From a virus, in the IMG/VR virus record IMGVR_UViG_3300027805_001017, positions 1-34,213 of that record: a stretch of DNA of 34,213 bases; one strand, given 5' to 3'. The notes beneath the pieces were generated by a model. It searched no databases. It saw only the letters and a program-made list of their open reading frames with translations, and had not been told where the DNA came from. The stretch's first letter is position 1, and each line of letters opens with the position of its first letter. Shown one piece after another: positions 12,001 through 17,586 of this stretch. The position numbers and the translations under genes were made by a program.

Positions 12001-15000
12001 AACTTGTCTTCCTGAATCCTCTTCAGCCTTTCGGGCCTGTTCATCTGCGACCACTCTTCGTCAGTGGGCATGGCCAGCACATCGGCTGGGTCCATGTCCT
12101 TACGTAGGTGTTTCTGAGCCGCCTTAAACGCTTTGTCCTTGTCCCTGTACCTGCCCACGAGACCTCCGAAGGGGCTGAACACCTTCCAACCGCTGGACTC
12201 GCTGTTGCGTTCACGGATTACCCTGTAGCCCTGTCCGTTGCCGAACATGTTGGCCGAGATTTCTTCAAAGCCAGCGACGGAAAGGTTACGCCTAAGGGGC
12301 TCGTAGGACCTGCCGTGGTGGTACGGGAACGGTGCGGCGGAGATTCGCTCGACGCCAATGAGGTTCTCCAGTTTCAGCGAGTGAATCGGGAAGTTGGGGT
12401 TCTCGTGACTGCTGAAATAACCCTCCCTAGGGGCGTTGAGGTACGACTCGTCCTTCCTCTTACTGGCACCGAAGGTCTCATACATGATGTCTCTGACCTT
12501 CTCTGCGTCGGCACCGAACTTTGCCCTGAACAGGGTGGCGGAATCGACACGATTAGCAGGGTCTTTGAGGAAGTTCAGCAGATACTCATGGAAGTCTGCG
12601 TTGAACTCGCCGATGTTGGACCAGAGGGCTTTTACGTCGGCACGGGACCACGTCTTGATTTGCCTGCGGTGAATGGCCGTGTAGTCCATCACGGTGGCCG
12701 TGAAGCCACCCCTAGGTGCCCTGAGGCTCTTGCCGTTTCCGTCCGTAGTCCTGAGGTAGACCTTAAGTTCAAACGGGACGAACACTCTGTTGGTGGCAGG
12801 CACGTCGTCTCCGAAGATACGCTTAAACAGGTTGCCGACGGAAGTGCGGTGGCTGTCGCCGATGTTGATGCCGTAGACAAGGTTGCCAGTGGCGAAGCCG
12901 CTGGACTCGTACTGCATGTAGGTATCCCTGAACACCTTGGCCACACGGCCAGATTCTGGGTCAAGGAAGCCGCCATCCACCATGGCGTCGATGACCTCGT
13001 CCTTCATGGTGTAAACGTCGGCGGACCTGTTGCCATGCTCGTCTACCGTAATCTTGGGCTTCAGGTCGTCGGGCAGAGAGTCGATGACCTCAAACGCACC
13101 CTTGGCGTTGTTGGCGGACATCTCATTGCGTTCCTTTTCGCCCTTGAGCGTGGCACCATTCCCACGGATGTTGAACAGGAACTCCTTGCGGTGCTTTTTG
13201 GCGACAGCCAACTGCATCTCAGGGGAAAGGTTGCTGATGGGGCCGTCGTTGACGGACCTAGCGGCCTCAAGCATGTTCTTGAGGACGTTGTCCATGGCGG
13301 GGTGCCTGTAGTAGACACCGTCGTCATAAATCATGGCCTGAATGGTAGGCCTGTTATCCTTAGTCAGGGGTGCACCATACTTGGCGATGACGCCAGCAAG
13401 TTCTAGTTCGGTCTGGTTCCTCGCCAGACGCTCGGTGAACTTGCGTTCAAAGTACATCCTGAGCGGCTTGTCCTCTGGGGCAAGGATGAGGTCCTGAAGA
13501 TTGGTGTGGATAAACATGTTTTCGGCATGCTTACCAATAAACTCCTCAAAGATGTATTGGATGGGAGACTGACGCTCTCCCCTTCTCCCAATAGTAGAGA
13601 AGTAGATGTTGGGAACCTGCTCGCCTTCGATGTTCTGAGTTTGGTGAAAATCGTTGAATTTTGTTGCGGCCCTGAATTCCTTAATGGCCCTTTCAAAGTA
13701 TTTACGGCTTCCGACGGTATCAGCGTTGGCATTGTAGATTTCGTTGGCGACCTGCCTTGCCTCCTCGATGGTCATGCCCTGCTTCCTGTTGAGGGCTTCC
13801 TCAAGGGACATACGCAGAGCCACCTCGGTCATCTTTTCGTCAGGGATGGCACCCTCGTTTTCCTTTATTCCAAAGAACTCTATGAGGTGAGTTCCGAGTT
13901 GGCCACGGGTCTGGAGATTCCAGATTGCCATGTGTGACAAGACTTCGTGTCCGAAGTCGGCAGGCCTGTACTTTTCTGGGTTGAGCCAGATAAGCGGAAT
14001 GATGTTGCCGCTCGTGTCACTAACTAGGCTGAATTGACCCCTGCCCCTAGGGTCGAGATAACGCATCGGGTCTACGACGCCACGGGCGGCGAGGACCTTT
14101 GCCATTTCCTGTGCGGGCAGGGTGCCTGCGATGACCTGCTTCTTCTGCTTGGCATCAAGCATGAGGTGCATCTGCTGAAGGACCATCCTAGCATTGGCGG
14201 AGGTCTTGCTGGACTTTCCAAGGTCAGCGTCGGCGACGACCTTGCGTGCGAAAGATGCGAAATCTGGGCTCCAGCCCTGCTCCAACTTGGGAAGGAGACG
14301 CTCGTCGAAATCCTTGATAAACCTCTCGTGCTGTACGAAGCCGTTGATGTTGCTCCAAAGATGACGGACTGCACCGCTGTAACCGCCCCAGACCATGCCC
14401 ATGGCGGCACCGCCGACGGCACCACGCTCCCTGTCGTTCATGTAACCTAGGCCAGCGAAGAAGGCGGCGTCCTTGTAGCCATGCTTCAGTGCGGAGGTGG
14501 ACATTTGGAGAATCGGGTCCACCGTGACGTTGAGGAACTTGGCGGCGTTACGTGCGGAACCGCTCAAGAGTTTGTTGCCAGCGACACGCTCCAGCACGGA
14601 GAGGCCATTGACGGCCTGTGCGGGGATGGCACCGCTTGCCAGAAGGCTGGCTTGCTCGCCGATTTCACCAGCCAGTTCAGCCGTGGTCCTGAGACCAAGG
14701 GAGCCGAGATAGCCTACGGTCTGCCTGATTTCGCCAGCACCCACGTCAGCCATGCCGTTGATGGCGGTTGCGGCGGTGATGTTTCTAGCCTGAGCGGAAC
14801 TGACACCGCCCCTTGCCGCAAGTGCGTCGATGTTCTTTCCGACGACGCTTTCCACGAGATTGGCTGGGATTGAGATGGCCTTGGAAACGCCAGTGGCGAC
14901 GGCACCAGTAGCCCTAAGTGCCGCACCCGAGGCGAGGGCGTCCAGCCTCTTTCCAGTCTCGGTAAGGGTTCCCATGACTCGGGCATACGCAGAAGCCTTT

Positions 15001-15800
15001 GCGGCCTGTGCGGCGGTCTGCATGACCGATTGCCTGCCTGCGGTAGCGATAGCCATGCCGACGCCAGCACCGCCAGTAAACGGAGCGGTCAGCAGGGACG
15101 GAAGTTCGAGGCCGATAAAGGAAACAGCATGGGCAATCTTAGGGTTGGAAAGCGACCTAAGTTTCTGTGCGGTGGCTTCCGACATGTTGACGTACGGAAG
15201 CGTTTCGTAAACGGACATGTCTCCGTTCTGGATTTTGTAACTATCCCAAAGGAACTTGCGGGTTTCGTTCCACTGCTGGGCTTCTTCTTCCCAGTTCTGG
15301 GAAATCTTGCCGCTCTTGATGGCATTGATGGTAGACTTGGCCCAGAACAGCGGTGAGGTCGGGTTCTCCGACTCTCCAATCATGCCATACAGGTCACGGA
15401 CCGAGCGGACGACGCCTTCAGCCGAAGAAGCCGCAATGGTCAGTGGGTTGCCTTTCTCCTCCACGACGCCCTCAATGAATGCGGCTGGAACTTTTGCGAT
15501 TTCGCCGCCGACCTCGGCGATTTGCTCCATCCAGTTGACATGCCTGTTGTGCATGCCCTTAACCAATTTTTCCCAGTGCTGTTTGGCGTCTGACCTGCTA
15601 AGGTCGATAATCTTGTTGGGATTGGCCGCATACCATTCGGCCAAGTTGTCCTCTTCGGACGCCTTAGGGATGCCGAACTCGTCGGCCTTTGGGGCAGACG
15701 GCTTTAGACTAAGCCTGCCGCCAGCCATACGCAGGGCTTCTGCGTACTGGGCGGTCTTGTTGTAGTCTTCTTGCGGCGGGAGGAGGGGGTCGGATTCCAT
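1..15800 (-). CDS. Giant polyvalent (DarB-like) virion-associated protein, at least 5266 aa, 3' end beyond window
   Basis: One frame is open from the ATG at 15800 to the left edge; I checked the triplets of most lines and found no stop. The start overlaps the previous stop (TAATG), with no Shine-Dalgarno. Residues 1-580 are helical and Ala/Gly-rich, with hydrophobic stretches near 225-250 and 443-482. HEVLSH lies at 618-623. A zincin-like domain covers about 1905-2105, with HEAQH at 2096-2100. Residues about 4250-5245 carry the linked motifs of the EExQSD domain of phage polyvalent proteins. That family comprises large multi-domain proteins often ejected with phage DNA, such as P1 DarB. The position after a run of internal-protein-like genes fits a packaged, ejected protein similar in role to T7 gp16 or N4 vRNAP, but packaging is inference. 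I saw no lysozyme, helicase or RNA polymerase signature. A tape-measure role is less likely because of the enzyme-like domains. Confidence 0.9.
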   Translation of the reverse strand, partial: MESDPLLPPQEDYNKTAQYAEALRMAGGRLSLKPSAPKADEFGIPKASEEDNLAEWYAANPNKIIDLSRSDAKQHWEKLVKGMHNRHVNWMEQIAEVGGEIAKVPAAFIEGVVEEKGNPLTIAASSAEGVVRSVRDLYGMIGESENPTSPLFWAKSTINAIKSGKISQNWEEEAQQWNETRKFLWDSYKIQNGDMSVYETLPYVNMSEATAQKLRSLSNPKIAHAVSFIGLELPSLLTAPFTGGAGVGMAIATAGRQSVMQTAAQAAKASAYARVMGTLTETGKRLDALASGAALRATGAVATGVSKAISIPANLVESVVGKNIDALAARGGVSSAQARNITAATAINGMADVGAGEIRQTVGYLGSLGLRTTAELAGEIGEQASLLASGAIPAQAVNGLSVLERVAGNKLLSGSARNAAKFLNVTVDPILQMSTSALKHGYKDAAFFAGLGYMNDRERGAVGGAAMGMVWGGYSGAVRHLWSNINGFVQHERFIKDFDERLLPKLEQGWSPDFASFARKVVADADLGKSSKTSANARMVLQQMHLMLDAKQKKQVIAGTLPAQEMAKVLAARGVVDPMRYLDPRGRGQFSLVSDTSGNIIPLIWLNPEKYRPADFGHEVLSHMAIWNLQTRGQLGTHLIEFFGIKENEGAIPDEKMTEVALRMSLEEALNRKQGMTIEEARQVANEIYNANADTVGSRKYFERAIKEFRAATKFNDFHQTQNIEGEQVPNIYFSTIGRRGERQSPIQYIFEEFIGKHAENMFIHTNLQDLILAPEDKPLRMYFERKFTERLARNQTELELAGVIAKYGAPLTKDNRPTIQAMIYDDGVYYRHPAMDNVLKNMLEAARSVNDGPISNLSPEMQLAVAKKHRKEFLFNIRGNGATLKGEKERNEMSANNAKGAFEVIDSLPDDLKPKITVDEHGNRSADVYTMKDEVIDAMVDGGFLDPESGRVAKVFRDTYMQYESSGFATGNLVYGINIGDSHRTSVGNLFKRIFGDDVPATNRVFVPFELKVYLRTTDGNGKSLRAPRGGFTATVMDYTAIHRRQIKTWSRADVKALWSNIGEFNADFHEYLLNFLKDPANRVDSATLFRAKFGADAEKVRDIMYETFGASKRKDESYLNAPREGYFSSHENPNFPIHSLKLENLIGVERISAAPFPYHHGRSYEPLRRNLSVAGFEEISANMFGNGQGYRVIRERNSESSGWKVFSPFGGLVGRYRDKDKAFKAAQKHLRKDMDPADVLAMPTDEEWSQMNRPERLKRIQEDKLNYQQSKILKARGSLSVDGVREGGIGITLQRNETPDFVRKISDPRMIGRGMNLFDFYPESEKQKFSQYAISNGLPARFFESVRIRQDDMPRDKRKVDFAILGSPMEITEHKSDSLPTITFDKAFFDVLSQEKANEVFTNLMESHLSKIARSYHDGNLLTSTVVKRVDSLSIQNRPIQQSIAEGWKLLADARLEGKELPKEYKEAYDRVIARHEWCEDAKQPRWEQIRKSSNATEIKKLFDEALFEGKSDVRQATVEKLDKVFDGKWDKPENKAVIESLRQLNLVDKDGVAVPVVNSGGLTVFMSPNMDYSRNARTFRKYLESLPESKRADFLYVAKEAFNHTLHQQYSDVQYADLGIDSSGMLDVGPNHNRRTGGRQVMPEVEPIAGAARRSNFVSVRYEGDASQLVTGIGIVYKVYNNNRRDSVKGGTEVPTGQLQNNAKALAPLPSFSALPNTIVDYLTGARFEKSELPNVARDLSYMLVSSVKESDQNVVKVWSEFAKDNNPMTLAQGLFDVALDSGNQASLEMAISFKKLAMAADENMARSRFASRGYDASHPMYQAELQAAPTRYWHEAVADHNTSASSLWDVGGKKTLIELHYEYGTSSEFHRLFGYNAEALTKRVNTSRARQKKFHEAAEQTYRRSFSVGGVDDLSPSRREEVIRSGLAKEIKFGGKNLLVFEFSDADAYLDLSSVQNKPHLLPFAGMPDAEQAFSDYAFEVKRRAADPKSEKYIPFHKQIGKDTTLGKVFGHETMYYYYPEMRDVRVRWVDSHGGFASTLPNGEHLIELGIRSFANSELNMKNDPEGLIFSDRQSATAKHIAQNPLASVVLHEAQHVLQYRANMNSEHGHFFQLNKEVTIGHFANLLGLRTNFADGEVISKAMKSNSIWSDADITATKDINALASRIALAKDSPVFRELSGNARPLLKTAVRNLSAFVAAEVDAGRMDESLSRRMLALDRAQDGVQNVQDALATYKEMMAVREELRSKYPSYSAHSHFDVEFRAAISALGLVRSVVAIEKATPQQRKLLIRQAFDEFIDLDYIMAPSERMARETEDRRMLSQEDLANTPRTYTTDALPQGSVLSIVQRAMDSSTVETTKGLMEKQTASFDAFDRGYVSPIKTVMMSIGGIGESKDYADNTAFTLLGKMSLARFFLSKASTEYTNIRRFFVQQKGWEVVDGKMTLVTGNYVVSGDFDSAVKSLAAKFRPDSVETGDRTAYAVSGVAKESGTYTIADIAEIAGIKIESEDILSLGNSVMDKVASDDFPPVFSVKEIKGLLGDYSQESAATVLLDYVVERMNPDRVLTKNDLLNIMAFNHSDMEMLYNVSEANIGTNRAKPVAGRPITKEMKMRVLKLYPQLVRSKVVRLLEAVHEGNHSRPFYGRGKDYKYGRFKVSGGQITFEAPHFNDALAAGIPPADVAAFRERLSKGVSQRIVQHSVSMTKNEAYDIASKMNDRMVRLSVLMEPVMEKAYEFVVQQNNQSPERARILWMSMMEDVEIAALRIAFSDQYSGQKANTMDIYARIGGMEGTVNATEQAARGLQRVFGETSPAAKLRESGGMNQRGRSTSHPVSGLMPSLHMLHGNFLFGSVPAEGLARVESGVTVAPAQAMQLKERRYLGIVSEANMSNQDTGGGLTDYLTGAQHALTEQFKYVHGNWSDGDMGGIMGRMRGYVEAVSKRAENTADMKERLLRVQTGLKMNESRQNLISGEWQGEQIFKRLDALMAEGMSQDQAFSSLLNELDKRIEMAKADEADLAEVLTMQLDSVSAFAANHGAVMVDKNGIPRTRGGDEAPIEVMTPHRFVMNSSVQAAGTSAIQIRDKTFVDVDLSLAEPDQPTSVVVPAIGVEQGMPSAVQKQMNMTAHAIEGVITGLIGSAVKRDEQMVLSPLRQNPLMLGYLERLNPENQVAQGLSGEMTSNAYTVIGGLMYASHNTFLSYHDMMTAGSRDLLRFATDNLRDQINTDYQTGGIFSNHAMTRNAFLSGRNLNYGVLGLMIAPYLLAHDSLGFPVTSGENILHRSRGIRTEKFLELVDMAKETDMRDQTQAAAFNSKLTEWIGGMDAGYLQRLLYECSSASVIDGVVLRMNMLQMHVLASEHPTRADRLNKANEMGAIHGFDDYFGDSQMYTSDGLKGKHPEVNRYMHARIKESSLNPDMWRGVFFGLAAAKEIETRRPSLHPYVGHGKVRNRSKAYMQGEETLVYGRPMPSYRRSTSDGLDVDSFPVDKYDTESGFGGAFGTTNKRKKISETDIFGLVAGNESTRVHVQSETPVSLFDAIGHHVDSVRQAMPIDVEGTSSGVKDAWYTTDISGSVLTPFMVGTGDRTSNVTVQTRKHPLGVVSRRKLLVNRLAAAAEQLGSAEVSVQPARFTSSKRVQATFKGISNKDRRAEMFYEQDAVPIAFSGQSFVSARYSERDRPSLGFAWKRLEDGRIMLNIAPDTNIGGYLDVSNGTDYSTPLGFSHRRTLGWDVESGILTPMSPLSIIRRFASTRDNNPIASRSASHMDFIDPMVRAQYEASAKAIAQRVYGGSNIKSMSKQQLSKYAEKPDAIFDAYQRIMSGDRVMDFDDFTNEDAKVARVLAMAEFASMASPEDGYVTVILPANATAADIQHAFFTQVAHSNLLLTSERYGVNQKNGAYRRGGSSLPADGSPHLNGYATSNEIASVKSAIDNYLAIRIDNRAEARARPSDFGYADTGAQKSTSSTTQNIQISAQRYGLLMPSVFADLGKLHERLTSSEGGYFMPDVERSIALNGDRSAVIDLIMPNSPHLQRYAWDAQSKANVSIIRKSDKSGYLVGHDVVSGVDKAGNPIKTRKVSAFRTESEAKAHADRVSQGGIEAEIPSILFREGQFRLEDIDPSLAHSRTSGKADINAGLKFNPEFVSDAAATYDGNEKDIFTADGTYFVGNVDKTFASRAEAKAAQEMLLRTEAITGKAPSRDRINLSVGDVGVYEHDIRRGLQFAVGGSYIQFAPKALSILRTAMVPMMEKNKSGALKKVKKAVDIATGSEWYEMFMENQVSKAEMRVLGLAEFLYDHKEHKITKEEVAKFIWAMYPTTGRLNHERLQTPYVGNITSPTVAIRSAAHRLLAERNRHLKTIEAAIESAPEDQKGEMVAYLANIRKMHDDALRSALEQFYEKDRAEKIGSRPDLLENASDISKDALPKRQVADMMLQEFRNFDAITEPVMATYRHLFNDAFARARLEASARLSGFDLAIADFRTSDTTLNEISNWGLAMNTSYHGSRIEPPPTRKVTGKGVQNQATQADASAYGLQQVDSVPDYVGYTSGIGSYRWDTLYTELEIQKGENYVRGLKDMANLESDPAKKEALLRQHKSAERIMSVRKSAKGATRNSGHKTTPSGTMQLGHARHSDVIVTAYHRANAPIGEVASSLKLSRDTLAVLGVEELQSDPYQGSTFGPKQDAMLGATFEQVEATSLVSEFRMVEQKIADKENAKANVSAPLAYLTHSTKHKHRDALYNFIARYEWDNGTPLFRYLIAREYLSQNNDTSVAFNHEVRHKVSKQVQEQYGMKEDYVPEVVFDLNYDGGVHMRLFEMIHEDLNGNMAPMESDLYSLLYGYGNNEHAGLVGTSTRAMFRYSSNTNPHGLAMLIASIGLQFNKEFMAKVDELGQFYELDLDSVQRPPVDYDKVAMETLMDFRRRVEKLTPDSLPSGHARRENHMLFKQWKSTTLRAVRYLELAYYEDGSQIVDFKNKRTSPHINRGEYHTADTPELLGSKMPVILSAARINDYVSSAESYSGGKVRHSQAAENAKKILGRIHSGMGHRFLELRPVHQVAFDLRLRAQILGMEPSAFVDHLDRSKYADGDWPSGSVTKERAEIMRLTLTEPDKVTAEQLEQLDESGHKLLRVTDVDLDSTSGYALSRSRVSQPAHARTMLGRMFENNAPAIVNTYLGHTPDPELDVLKARHNELKAKLGDSIAGDYDFPDTIPLGEDNAYRGVMTNWYAMRALQSRKDALVVMDARHHRARYSSNSNFVTLFNLGGGLIAPIPT
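66..3053 (-). other. EExQSD (DarB-like polyvalent) domain region of the giant protein (residues about 4250-5245)
   Basis: Linked motifs occur in the order known for this phage polyvalent-protein domain. First is a helix-turn segment, GLAEFLYDHKEHKITKEEV, near residues 4287-4307. Next is a region with GHARHSDVIVTAYHRA near 4625-4640, leading into GVEELQSDPYQG, where EELQSD is 4662-4667. Last is a segment starting at W5219, NWYAMRALQSRKDALVVMDA. In relatives the last two parts usually lie close together; here about 550 residues separate them. The biochemical activity of this domain is not something I can state from sequence. Confidence 0.6.
9486..10088 (-). other. Zincin-like metallopeptidase domain inside the giant protein (residues about 1905-2105)
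   Basis: The translated stretch ends in VVLHEAQHVLQ, with HEAQH at residues 2096-2100: two zinc-binding histidines and the catalytic glutamate of the HExxH motif in a hydrophobic helix context. Ahead of it come a VFGHETMYYYYPEMRDVRV segment, a short beta hairpin with a Gly-Gly turn, and EHLIELG. That order (tyrosine/proline helix, beta strands, then LHExxHxxQ) is the one I know from zincin-like domains in phage and conjugative-element polyvalent proteins. The third ligand is not assigned; a downstream histidine/glutamate-rich stretch (SEHGHFF) is one candidate. Cleavage of a phage or host protein is inference only. Confidence 0.72.
13521..14033 (-). other. Candidate atypical metallopeptidase segment with HEVLSH (giant protein residues about 590-760)
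   Basis: A stretch with strands and turns (QFSLVSD, NIIPLIWLNPEKY) runs into DFGHEVLSHMAIW, placing HEVLSH at residues 618-623. The spacing is HExxxH, one residue longer than the usual zincin HExxH; HExxxH is known from dipeptidyl peptidase III (family M49). About 110 residues later comes IQYIFEEFIGKHAE, which could supply an acidic third ligand. The surrounding pattern resembles zincin domains of polyvalent proteins, so this could be a divergent or inactive copy. No family assignment is made. Confidence 0.35.
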
Positions 15801-16765
15801 TACTCTAGAGTGGTGCTACTGTTTTCGTAAAGTTCGTTACGGGGGCCTGACTCACCTTCTTCGTCTTCTACGAGGAAGTCCACACCGTTCGCATTAGCCG
15901 CACTCCTGAGTTTCTCCTTAGCCATGGTCCTTACCTGCTTGATAAGGGCCGTCTCGTTGCCCTTGAACCTAGTGAACCAACTGGACGCACGCTGAGGGGT
16001 CATGGACAAGGCCATCGCCAAGTCCCTGTCGGACGTGTTTCCGCCGACGCCCTTGGTTCCCTGCATGACCTTCATGAAGTTCATGGCAATGCTGGCTTCA
16101 AGGGCCCTAGCCTCGGAGGAGGCTTCGCTGTAGCCGAACCCAGTGAGCATGGCGTTCTTTTTGTAGATAGATTCCAGTTTGGTCAGGTTTCCGAAGAGGG
16201 TCTGGGTGTCGGTCATGAGGCCCCTGAAGGCGTCAGCCGCCTCATCCCCGCCTTTGAACGGCACGTTGGTGACACCGTATTGGGAGGCATAGGCATGAAC
16301 AGGGAGTTCCTTGATGCCGTCTGGGGTGGGAACCTGCCTGCTACCCTTAGGGATAATCCTGAAAGTACTGCGTTTCACCCTGTCTGGGTTCTTTTCGTCA
16401 ACCCCATCTGAAAAGTCATAGGAGTCGTACATCTGGAACACGTTCCTGCCTGTCTTTGAGCCAGTCAGGGATGCGGCGGCACCCATGTCGTCGACGACGT
16501 TGGCGTAGAACTCTGCGTCACGGGCGAACCTAGACGGTTCCTCTGAGGCCTTTTGGCTTCCGCCACCGCCCATGCCCATGCCCATGCTGGGCTGGCCACC
16601 GCCACGCTTCCTGCTGGAAAACAGCGGAGCCGCCTCGATGAGCGGGTTGAACCCAGCCTGTTTGGCCATCATGGAACGCTCAGGGTAGTAACCGCCTTCA
16701 CGCTGGGACTGGCCAAGGACGTCCTGAGGGCTGACCTTGAACTCTTCGTCGTATCCAGAGTCCAT
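15800..16765 (-). CDS. Putative internal virion protein, 321 aa
   Basis: Not recognised as a named family. The N-terminal third is flexible, with a Gly/Met-rich linker near residues 58-70, and the rest is mainly helical. The C-terminal part (NTSDRDLAMALSMTPQ followed by a long basic helix) resembles a recurring pattern in podovirus virion proteins, where a short S/N-x-x-D-R/I turn precedes a PxxxS-type helix. It ends in an acidic, Glu/Ser-rich tail. The start codon overlaps the stop of the upstream 271-aa gene (TAATG), and its own stop overlaps the giant gene start, so the three are probably translated as a coupled unit. A role beside the giant protein in the virion is inferred from position. 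Confidence 0.8.
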   Translation of the reverse strand: MDSGYDEEFKVSPQDVLGQSQREGGYYPERSMMAKQAGFNPLIEAAPLFSSRKRGGGQPSMGMGMGGGGSQKASEEPSRFARDAEFYANVVDDMGAAASLTGSKTGRNVFQMYDSYDFSDGVDEKNPDRVKRSTFRIIPKGSRQVPTPDGIKELPVHAYASQYGVTNVPFKGGDEAADAFRGLMTDTQTLFGNLTKLESIYKKNAMLTGFGYSEASSEARALEASIAMNFMKVMQGTKGVGGNTSDRDLAMALSMTPQRASSWFTRFKGNETALIKQVRTMAKEKLRSAANANGVDFLVEDEEGESGPRNELYENSSTTLE

Positions 16766-17580
16766 TATTCCTGACCCTCAGGCTCCTGCCAGTCGAACTG
16801 AAGTGCGGTGTAGGAAGTGCTCTTGTCGTCTCCCTTCACTGGGGAGATGACTACGACACGAGGTTTGCCGTCTTCGGTGCGAGCAAGCCCCGGAAGTACG
16901 TAAGGTTCCTTGATGGCTTTCTCAAGAGCCTTGGTGTCGGCTGTCTTGGCCAAAGCCTTTACGAGTTCGTCATGGACAGCCTGACCAGCATTCGGGTTTT
17001 TCAAGGCCGCTCTACGCAACTGCATGTAGCGTTCCTTTCCCATGTTGTCCACGGCGGTCTTGACCCACTGGGAGTCCTTGGTGACGGAACCGTAAAGTTC
17101 TGCGTTAAAGCCGCTGGAGCCGAGAAGTTTCGTCTGCTTGTAGTCGTCTACAGCCTTGGCACGCTTCTCGTCGAAGCCTTTGTTTGGGGTGCCTCTTGCG
17201 TCCTTCTTGGGCGTAGGCTCGCCAGACATCATGTAAGCACCGAGGCCACCAAGAGCACCATAGCCACCTGCCTGTGCGGCATATCCTGCACCAGTAAGGT
17301 TTCTGTATCCGCCAGTGGAGGGGATGGCCTTTTCAAGGAGTGCGTCAGGCTCGTAGCCTCCGCCAGAGCCGAAACTAAACTTAGGGCCTCGCTTCTCAGG
17401 CCTGCCAACGTTCTTATACTGCATCGGACCACGTGTCCTGACGCCGAGGCCAGAGGCAATGTCTTCGCCCCAAGAGCCAGGATTTAGCCTGCTTTGGCTA
17501 AACCATTCACCGAGAGATTTCCCCTTACCTTTCCTAGTGAGGTTCCTGAGTCCACGAGCGGCTGATTTTAGAATTCCCAT
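16765..17580 (-). CDS. Putative virion protein with cationic amphipathic N-terminus, 271 aa
   Basis: Function unknown. It begins MGILKSAARGLRNLTRKGKG, a short helix with lysine and arginine on one side and leucine/isoleucine/alanine on the other, of the kind that binds membranes or nucleic acid. A Gly/Tyr/Ala-rich stretch follows near residues 90-118 (GYRNLTGAGYAAQAGGYGAL), then a helical C-terminal half (DDYKQTKLLG, QVHDELVKALAK-like repeats of helix) and a beta-rich end (PRVVVISPVKGDD). The start is six bases after the upstream stop, without a Shine-Dalgarno. Its place next to the giant gene and to other low-complexity virion-like proteins suggests an internal or ejection protein; this is inference. 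Confidence 0.8.
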   Translation of the reverse strand: MGILKSAARGLRNLTRKGKGKSLGEWFSQSRLNPGSWGEDIASGLGVRTRGPMQYKNVGRPEKRGPKFSFGSGGGYEPDALLEKAIPSTGGYRNLTGAGYAAQAGGYGALGGLGAYMMSGEPTPKKDARGTPNKGFDEKRAKAVDDYKQTKLLGSSGFNAELYGSVTKDSQWVKTAVDNMGKERYMQLRRAALKNPNAGQAVHDELVKALAKTADTKALEKAIKEPYVLPGLARTEDGKPRVVVISPVKGDDKSTSYTALQFDWQEPEGQE

Positions 17581-17586
17581 GTTAGT

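Noticed and set aside
12108-13406. 432-codon open frame on the plus strand
   Set aside because: It lies fully antisense to the giant gene. The coding frame there rarely uses TTA, CTA or TCA, which leaves the opposite strand open; the translation has no recognisable features.
1-15800. Virion lysozyme or N4-type RNA polymerase inside the giant protein
   Set aside because: I found no SLT/lysozyme catalytic pattern and no TxxGR, RxxxKxxxxYG or HxD set in the translated stretches.
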